From contig JAWZYV010012340.1 in assembly GCA_038373885.1 (NCBI GenBank), forward strand, positions 1 through 64,000: a stretch of DNA of 64,000 nt, in the 5' to 3' direction. This DNA is from Cheiracanthium punctorium (Eukaryota; Arthropoda; Arachnida; Araneae; Cheiracanthiidae). Shown here one piece after another: positions 57,600-64,000 of this stretch. The translations under genes were made by a program, and so were the position numbers. Below the pieces are notes generated by a model. That model ran no database searches, was not told where the DNA came from, and was given only the letters and a program-made list of their open reading frames with translations. The first letter of the stretch is position 1, and every line of letters begins with the position of its first letter.

Positions 57600-58107
57600 T
57601 TTGTCGCCTGTCTTGTCTTCCCGCGTAATAGCTTAGCCAATCAGCAACCTTAAAACAAACATATGGTGTGCATATGATGCTCTTTGCACATTAATGAAGG
57701 AACGGAGATATCCAGCCGTTCAGCTACTTGGTAGAAAGACCGATATAAACCTGTTTGCTCGCTTTACCCTTCGCAATCTTGATCTCAGTGCAATCAGATC
57801 TCAGTGTAAAGATTCGATGATCGAGAAAAGGTGAACATACGAAAAATTAAGGATGATCAGTAATGATCAGGCGATGAATAGCCGATGCACCGATCATAGG
57901 CCTGGTAAAGCCCGAGCAAAGATTGCTGCTAGGGCCACTCGTGATGGATGTCTCCGGAGTCTTCGGAAATTCTGAAGACAATGCCTTCGTTTAAGATAAA
58001 GTTCGGAAAGCCTAGTGTTTTGATTGGTTGATCGCTCTGAGTGTCGGATAGACCTCTAGCAAGCACAAAAATACTCGCTTGTTTTATTTGACACTCATCG
58101 TGGTGGC

Positions 58108-58308
58108 ACCAAAAGGAGAGTTGCGGCTATTTATCCGAAGTACCTGACTATCCGAGAGCGAGAAATATCCGTCACTGATATTCTACGACACCATGGCGGT
58201 AGAGTCCCACCAAAAGGAGAGTCGCGGCTATTTATCCGAAGTACCTGACTATCCCAGAGCGAGAAATATCCGTCACTGATATTCTACGACACCATGGTGG
58301 TAGACTCC
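58108..58308 (-). repeat. Tandem duplication of a Z terminus
   Basis: The last 101 bp of Z1 (ACCAAAAGGAGAG ... GGTAGAGTCCC) are repeated immediately, differing at a few bases, and end at the start of inverted copy Z3. This creates a head-to-head junction of Z ends at about 58305-58320. Confidence 0.9.
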
Positions 58309-58314
58309 CAGTGA

Positions 58315-58888
58315 CTCTACCACCATGGTGTCGTAGAATATCAGTGACGGATATTTCTCGCTCTCGGATAGTCAGATACTTCGGTTAAATAGCCGCGACT
58401 CTCCTTTTGGTGCTCTACGATGAGTGTCGAATAAAACAAGCGAGTATTTTTGTGCTTGCTAGAGGTCTATCCGACACTCAGAGCGATCAACCAATAAAAA
58501 CACTAGACTTCCCCCCTTTTTCTTAAACGAAGGCATTGTCTTCAGAATTTTCGAAGACTCCGGAGACATCCATCACGAGTGGAAGCCCGTTTTTGACAGA
58601 CCCACCGTGCTAGGGAGAGGGATCCTTTTGTGGAAGTACTTGACACTCCACGATCCACACAATAAAAACCCATCTATCTCGTACTCCCCGATACCGGAAT
58701 GCGAGTTTTCGCCTTCATCCAACGTGTCGGGAAAAAACAGCATTATTTCCGATAGTCAACACGACAGTGAAACAATCACGATAGGTTCGTAGTAGGGCAT
58801 ATCGGATATTTCACGGATTGTGACGTCGTGAGAAGAGAAGGCTCGATATATTCGTTAGCGAAAGCTTTCCGATACTATGGTGGTAGAG
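58315..58888 (+). mobile_element. Element Z, copy 3
   Basis: 574 bp from CTCTACCACCATGGTGTCG to GATACTATGGTGGTAGAG. Its two ends are inverted repeats over about 16 bp with mismatches. It provides the uninterrupted reference for the Y2 insertion site. Its copy of the shared frame has one C fewer in a C-run (58511-58516), ending the N-terminal half early. Confidence 0.9.
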
Positions 58889-58897
58889 ACCCTGGGA

Positions 58898-59469
58898 CTC
58901 TACCACCATGGTGTCGTAGAATATCAGTGACGGATATTTCTCGCTCTCGGATAGTCAGAAACTTCGGATAAATTGCCGCGACTCTCCTTTTGGTGCTACC
59001 ACGATGAGTGTCGAATAAAACAAGCGAGTATTTTTGTGCTTGCTAGAGGTCTATCCGACACTCAGAGCGATCAACCAATCAAAACACTAGACTTCCCCCC
59101 CTTTTTCTTAAACGAAGGCATTGTCTTCAGAATTTTCGAAGACTCCGAAGACATCCATTACGAGTGGCCCGTTTTTGACAGACCCAACGTGCTAGGGAGA
59201 GGGGTCCTTTTATGGAAGTAGTTGACACTCCACGATCCACACAATAAAAACCCATCCATCTCGTACTCCCCGATACCGGAATGTAAGTTTTCGCCTTCAT
59301 CCAACGTGTCGGGAAAATACAGCATTATTTCCGATAGTCAACACGACAGTGAAACAATCGCGATAGGATCGTAGTAGGGCATATCGGATATTTCTCGGAT
59401 TGTGACGTCATGAGAAGAGAAGGCTCGATATATTGGCTAGCGAAAGCTTTCCGATACTATGGTGGTAGA
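58898..59469 (+). mobile_element. Element Z, copy 4
   Basis: Same termini as Z3, 572 bp, separated from Z3 by ACCCTGGGA. Its right end lies against the MITE at 59472-60149. Confidence 0.9.
58973..59374 (+). pseudogene. Shared reading frame of element Z (about 133 codons), broken in each copy
   Basis: In Z4 the frame runs MPRLSFWCYHDECRIKQ, LARGLSDTQSDQPIKTLDFP, FFLNEGIVFRIFEDSEDIHY, FDRPNVLGRGVLLWK, then a TAG where Z3 has TAC (Tyr). It continues in phase through LTLHDPHNKNPSISYSP and a Ser/Asp-rich tail (SDSQHDSETI) to a TAG at 59372. Z3 has a 1-base loss in a C-run, Z5 a Trp-to-TAG change in LLWK (60469), and Z6 a THAP-element insertion plus a missing T near 63356. Different lesions in one common frame suggest the ancestor was open. 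No domain is recognised. Length and composition are not those of a transposase. It could also be an accidental frame in GC-richer DNA. Confidence 0.45.
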
Positions 59470-59471
59470 TA

Positions 59472-60149
59472 CCCAGGCTCGTATTCAGAGGAAGATAATC
59501 AAAAGTGTAATTCTAGTTCTCAGTGCCCTATTAGCTTCTGAAGCTCGGAAAAGCTCAGTGTCATTTCGGGCGAGGGACGTATCCAGGCTGGTAATGATTT
59601 CATTATCGATTAATCGATGTCGATTATTGCCAATAATCGATTAATCGAATAGTGAATATTCGTGATTTCACTATTCGAATAGTATTCGCGATTAATCGTG
59701 ATTTTGCAATTCGAATTGTATTCACGATAAATCGCGATTACTTGCTTCACTATTCGAGTAGTATTCACGATTAATCGCGATTACTCGTTTCACTATTCGA
59801 GTTGTATTCACGATTAATCGTTTCACCGATGCTATTCGAATGCTATATGCTGAGCTATGGGTTTCTAGAATTAGAATGACTCTAGAATTAGAATGAATTG
59901 ATGATTGAACTTTTTTGAATTTAATGGTTTTAAATGATCACGAGAGAGAGATGTCGGTTGTTCGGTTAACGGAGGGAGCTTTCATTAAAAACTCGGGACT
60001 CATGCAGTAGCAGATGGAGGATTTTATATCGGGGAATGCGCGGAGGGGGGTGGCTGTGTGTCAAATTATTAACTAAGTTTCAATTGCACGATAAATATTA
60101 CATTGGGGATGCAGCCCCCTCAGCCTCCTCCTCTGAATACGAGCCTGGG
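59472..60149. mobile_element. MITE with CAGGCTCGTATTCAGAGGA ends and minisatellite core
   Basis: The left end CCCAGGCTCGTATTCAGAGG is inverted at the right end (CCTCTGAATACGAGCCTGGG). 678 bp, no ORF of note. It lies exactly between Z4 and Z5. The interior holds the tandem repeat at 59590-59840. Confidence 0.85.
59590..59840. repeat. Minisatellite of self-complementary words
   Basis: Units of about 45 bp contain TTCACTATTCGAGTAGTATT, CACGATTAATCGCGATTA and variants. ATTCGAAT and ATTAAT/CGCG words are palindromic. Similar sequence occurs at 54890-54950 and 63555-63580 in the outer flanks of the Z cluster. Confidence 0.8.
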
Positions 60150-60150
60150 G

Positions 60151-60726
60151 CTCTACTACCATGGTGTCGTAGAATATCCGTGACGGATATTTCTCGCTCA
60201 CGGATAGTCAGATACTTCGAATAAATAGCCGCGACTCTCCTTTTGGCGCTACCACGATGAGTGTCGAATAAAACAAGCGAGTATTTTTGTGCTTGCTAGA
60301 GGTCTATCCGACACTCAGAGCGATCAACCAGTCAAAACACTAGGCTTTCCCCCCTTTTTCTTAAACGAAGGCGTTGTCTTCAGAATTTCCGAAGACTCCG
60401 GAGACATCCATCACGAGTGGAAGCCCGTTTTTGACAGACCCACCATGCTAGGGAGAGGGGTCCTTTTGTAGAAGTACTTGACACTCCACGATCCACACAA
60501 TAAAAACCCATCCATCTCGTACTCCCCGATACCGGAATGCGAGTTTTCGCCTTCATCCAACGTGTCGGGAAAAAACAGCAATATTTCCGATAGTCAATAC
60601 GACAGTGAAACTATCACGATACGATCGTAGTAGGGCATATCGGATATTTCTCGGATTGTGACGTCATGAGAAGAGAAGGCTCGATATATTCGCTAGCGAA
60701 AGCTTAACGATACTATGGTGGTAGAG
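60151..60726 (+). mobile_element. Element Z, copy 5
   Basis: 576 bp, starting CTCTACTACCATGGTGTCG. TGTAG at 60466-60470 replaces the TGTGG of other copies, giving a stop in the shared frame. Followed after TCCCTGGGG by Z6. Confidence 0.9.
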
Positions 60727-61428
60727 TCCCTGGGGCTCTACTACCATGGTGTCGTAGAATATCCGTGACGGATATTTTTCGCTCACGGATAGTCAGATAC
60801 TTCGAATAAATAGCTGCGACTCTCCTTTTGGCGCTACCACGATGAGTGTCGAATAAAACAAGCGAGTATTTTTGTGCTTGCTAGAGGTCTATCCGACACT
60901 CAGAGCGATCAACCAATCAAAACATTAGGCTTTCCCCCCTTTTTCTTAAACGAAGGCGTTGTCTTCAGATTTTCCGAAGACTCCGGAGACATCCATCACG
61001 AGTGGAAGCCCGTTTTCGACAGACCCAACATGCTAGGGAGAGGGGCAGGGCTATAGAATCACAAGGGCTGGGTCAATCGTCTGCGAGAAGTGAAGACAGG
61101 GGGGATAACTGATGACGTAGTATGGTTCCCGCGTGCGAGAAGTCGTGGAGATAATGTTTTCTCAATGACTTTTATTAGATTTTTCTCACTTAAAATGTTA
61201 TCTATGGCATTGAAGATTTAGGGTGATATATTTTTAAGAAAAATTAATACAGTTGCTTCTGTAAATCCCTTTCTATTAGTAATATATAATATACATAGGC
61301 TCTCAAAAATATATTGAAGTAGAAGTCAGATTTTCTGTTTTGAGATAAAGTAATGAATATAGGATTGTTTTCTAAAAAAAGAAAGAAAGAAAATAATCAT
61401 TCGAAATAAAACATGATACACCAACTTT

Positions 61429-61431
<3 letters not shown>

Positions 61432-61475
<44 letters not shown>

Positions 61476-61497
61476 TGTGTGTGTGTGTGTGTGTGTC
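61432..61497. repeat. (TA)n(GT)n compound microsatellite
   Basis: About 20 TA units followed by about 12 GT units, within the THAP element. Confidence 0.95.
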
Positions 61498-62544
61498 TTA
61501 ATACCTACCAGAAAAAGATAGGCAGTTTGGCTTGAACTTAAATACATTTCTTAAGAGAATGTACACATAGATAATAAAACAATTTACAGTAAACTTCAAA
61601 ATGCACCCGTTCTTAAGAACAGAAGCACAACCATACAAAAAATAAACATGGAGGGAAATTGAAAATAAGATTTATCTGAAATTAAATGTTTAAAATATAC
61701 AGTAAAACCCATTTTTAAAAATTCCCGCTTAAAAAGTTCTTATTTGCGGTTCCTAATTTTTTTCTGTTCTTACAATGTTAAAACAACCCGTTTAAAAAGT
61801 TTCGTTCCAAACAGTTTCCTGCTTAAAATTTTTTTTTTTTCACTTCTAAGTTTACATTCAGAGCGTGTTTACACGTGACTTTCGTTTTTTGTTTTGTTTT
61901 GTTTTTAATGTTTTTTCCTTTCTTATTATTGTTTGAAAAATCAATTTTTAGGACTGAAAAACTATGGCATTGGCCAGTGAAATGCTAACAGTGCATGAAA
62001 TTCATGAGGTTACGGAAAATTAAGAAATGGGCTAAACTGAATAAGAGGTTTCAGAAATTCTTAGTTTTCCGGTTGCTGTAATAGAACTAGAAACTTTTCA
62101 CCGTCTTATTAAAAGCGTTGAAGATGATAATTTTTTTGAAACGGAAGACCAATTGAAGATTGCCGATAAAAACACTAAAACTAAACTTTTTTTCCCCTGT
62201 AAAATCGATTTCAATAATGCTTAAAGCTGATATTTTTTAAAAGATTTAATGTGAAATAGTTAATTTTATTGTTTTACTTTATTAACTAATAATTTTTAAG
62301 GGTGCCAAACAATTTATATAAGTACTTTCTATAATATTTTAATAAAACAAAAAGATATTTCGTTTAGATTCCTTAATTTTCTGCTCTCTTTATCCAGGAT
62401 GCATACTTTCCTTTTTAATTTTCCAATTTCAGATGTTTTATTTTTTTTTATACAGAAGGGTTCTTTTTAATTTCTGTGCCATGATTTTAAATGAACAACG
62501 ATTTTTCTTCTTGCACTCTCTAACTCAATTTTTAAACTGCTGAG

Positions 62545-63027
62545 TTATTCTTCCAATGCATCACAGTTTTTACAACTGTCTGTCGTTGAACTTTCATTCA
62601 AGTTTACATCACCTTCATTTATTCTATCTTCTGATCGTATTTTCTTAGGACTTAAATTACTTAGTCTACTGAAAGCATCTTCCAAAACGTTCCTCTTTTT
62701 TTTTTTTTTTTTTTTTTGCCTTTCTGATTTAGAGGTTGTTTTTTCTTCCAATTTAAAAGAAGGTAAATTAACAGTAGGAATAGCAGTATCTTTTAATATT
62801 TTTCTTATAGGCAAACCTAAAAGTTTGTTTTGTAAGTCATCAATATAATGGCTTTCTTCGAAGTGTTCGCTGCGCATTCGAGCATTTTTGGGGTTAACAT
62901 TGTCTTTTCTTTTACATCTGCGGACCCATTCATTTTGCAATTCCAAGTTTTGTGGAAACCGATGAAATAAAACTATCTTTTCTGTATTACGATACGTATT
63001 ACAAGTCACAACAGCACAAGATGGCAT
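62545..63027 (-). CDS. THAP-domain protein of the transposon, zinc site damaged
   Basis: The frame is open from 63207, but the THAP domain begins MPSCAVVTCNT, so I place the start at 63027 (160 residues). Residues 1-88 give the THAP pattern: C-x4-C, LFHRFPQNLELQNEWVRRCK, ARMRSEHFEESHYIDD and AIPTVNLP (the AVPT-like box). The third zinc ligand, Cys in (V/I)CSEHF, is Arg (CGC for TGC). His is kept, so zinc and DNA binding are probably lost. A lysine run encoded by a T-run (62698-62717) follows, then a nuclear-localisation-like KKIRSED and an acidic end with SCKNCDALEE. No catalytic (RNase H-like) P-transposase domain is encoded after it, so the product would at most be a DNA-binding fragment. 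The element is probably non-autonomous. Confidence 0.85.
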   Translation of the reverse strand: MPSCAVVTCNTYRNTEKIVLFHRFPQNLELQNEWVRRCKRKDNVNPKNARMRSEHFEESHYIDDLQNKLLGLPIRKILKDTAIPTVNLPSFKLEEKTTSKSERQKKKKKKKRNVLEDAFSRLSNLSPKKIRSEDRINEGDVNLNESSTTDSCKNCDALEE

Positions 63028-63536
63028 TTCTAAAAGTGCATTTAACGCTGGTAAAATTAAGAAATTAATTATTGGTGAATCAATAATACGCAAAAAGAAA
63101 AGACGCGTTGTGTAAATGCAGTAGAAAGTTCTTTTTCTCTTATCTCCCATCCGGAGGGAACCAGGTGACGTCACGAGCATCCTTCGTGGGGTGGTCAGTT
63201 GCTTCAAAGCGGCAAGCTATCCCTCAAACGGATGACCCAGCCCTTGTAATTCTATAGCCCTGGGAGAGGGGTCCTTTTGTGGAAGTACTTGACACTCCAC
63301 GATCCACACAATAAAAACCCATCTATCTCGTACTCCCCGATACCGGAATGCGAGTTTCGCCTTCATCCAACGTGTCGGGAAAAAACAGCAATATTTCCGA
63401 TAGTCAATACGACAGTGAAACTATCACGATACGATCGTAGTAGGGCATATCGTATATTTCTCGGATTGTGACGTCATGAGAAGAGAAGGCTCGATATATT
63501 CGCTAGCGAAAGCTTTCCGATACTATGGTGGTAGAG

Positions 63537-63600
63537 TCCCTGGTCTCCTGCCTAGGGAAAGAAATCGTGAATACTATTCGAACAGCGTTTGCGGGGCTAA
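63537..63600 (-). repeat. Outer flank of the Z cluster, right side
   Basis: Inverse of 54890-54973, with a few differences (GCCTAGGG versus CCCTAGAC). Beyond 63600 to the end the sequence is AT-rich and shows nothing I can support. Confidence 0.75.
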
Positions 63601-64000
63601 TGGGCTAAATCGAATAAAGAACAAGAATGTGAGAACATGAAAAATTGATAAAGTAGAAATAATTGTTACAGTTAAAGTATGTTAGAGCTAAAGTATAATG
63701 CAATTTTACAGTTAAGTATAACAGTTAAAATAAATGCTATTATTATTTACACGGAAGTAAATTAAGTATCCCTGACCAGGAATTACCTCAGTGGCCAAGA
63801 ATTACCCCTGTAAACTGGGGGATAAATCAGTATACTTTAAAAATTAATTTTAAAACTAGTGAAGAAAAATTAGTGAAGAAGAATGTAGGTATGGAAAAGC
63901 TTAGCTTAGATCCTTTATAATTAAAAAACAGCAGCAACAAATTTGCTTTTTCAAAAATGTTTCACTGATATGAATCTTTTAAGATATTCAAAGACATCTT

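Larger units (their letters stand above)
55282..57934 (-). mobile_element. Element Y, copy 2, inserted in Z1
   Basis: On the plus strand it starts CCCTAGCAGCAAACGGTCAT and ends AAGATTGCTGCTAGGG. CC is duplicated (55280-55281 and 57935-57936), and Z3 has a single GG at this site. It is about 570 bp longer than Y1 because a tRNA-like tandem array (about 56750-57440) replaces roughly 130 bp of Y1 near 49560-49680. Confidence 0.88.
54974..58204 (-). mobile_element. Element Z, copy 1, split by element Y2
   Basis: Minus-orientation Z: CTCTACCACCATAGTATCGG at 54974 and the other terminus ACACCATGGCGGTAGAG at 58204. Without Y2 (55282-57934) it is about 575 bp, as for the other copies. The flanking halves correspond exactly to uninterrupted Z3: ...GAGTGG / AAGCCC.... 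Confidence 0.9.
61046..63262 (-). mobile_element. THAP-containing DNA transposon in Z6
   Basis: The 30-bp TIRs start CAGGGCTATAGAAT(C/T)ACA and continue AGGGCTGGGTCA, with one mismatch. GGAGAGGGG is duplicated (61037-61045 and 63263-63271); the intact site is single in Z3-Z5. Length 2217 bp. A THAP protein and an 8-9 bp duplication fit the P superfamily. A plus-strand remnant at 61963-62220 (SFPVAVIELETFHRLIKSVE, then DNFFETEDQLKIADK) and a pogo-like CAGTAAAACCC start near 61700 suggest that another decayed element lies inside. Confidence 0.85.
60736..63536 (+). mobile_element. Element Z, copy 6, split by a THAP transposon
   Basis: The left part 60736-61045 and right part 63263-63536 together make one Z of about 575 bp. 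The break lies in GCTAGGGAGAGGGGTCC, which is whole in Z3, Z4 and Z5. Confidence 0.9.

Overview
The window looks like repeat-dense, AT-rich intergenic and intronic DNA from an animal nuclear genome, most likely an arthropod. Three things point this way: tRNA-derived SINEs, animal transposon families (Tc1, a DD41D mariner relative, hAT with a DUF4371-like region, a KRBA2/SCAND3-like integrase, a THAP element) and one spliced host exon. That exon resembles the N-terminus of a calcium-activated chloride channel regulator (CLCA). CLCA is, as far as I recall, kept in chelicerates but lost in flies, so a chelicerate is my guess. This is not proven. No bacterial-style gene organisation, rRNA or CRISPR is visible.

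Layout. 1-9.7 kb: decayed repeats, a BEL/Pao gag-like scrap and a broken hAT transposase. 9.7-14.1 kb: unit A of a long inverted duplication whose partner, unit B, lies at 45.5-48.3 kb and begins in a 725-bp palindrome. 14-17 kb: a tRNA-His-like gene, a pogo-like MITE and an integrase pseudogene split by another MITE. 17-25 kb: mostly featureless AT-rich DNA with small MITEs. 25.1 kb: the CLCA-like exon 1, the only convincing host coding sequence. 27-28.5 kb: a complete but dead DD41D element. 36-44 kb: two near-identical Tc1 elements; the first has an uninterrupted transposase and a nested MITE in its non-coding part, the second has one nonsense codon.

49-63.6 kb is the most structured part. 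Two copies (Y1, Y2) of a 2.1-2.7 kb TIR element carry a signal-peptide-like mini exon followed by a splice donor. Y2 also carries a tandem array of tRNA-like sequences and starts that array with a perfect 32-bp palindrome. Y2 sits inside a copy of a second family, Z (about 575 bp), which occurs as an inverted and tandem cluster. Z copies share one reading frame of about 133 codons, broken differently in each copy. One Z copy holds a 2.2-kb THAP-domain transposon with 30-bp TIRs and a 9-bp target duplication. Sister Z copies supply empty sites for both insertions, so a relative order can be read from the sequence.

There is no operon or pathway to describe. The elements interact mainly by nesting and mutual disruption. 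Identities and lengths are by eye; no alignment or database search was run.
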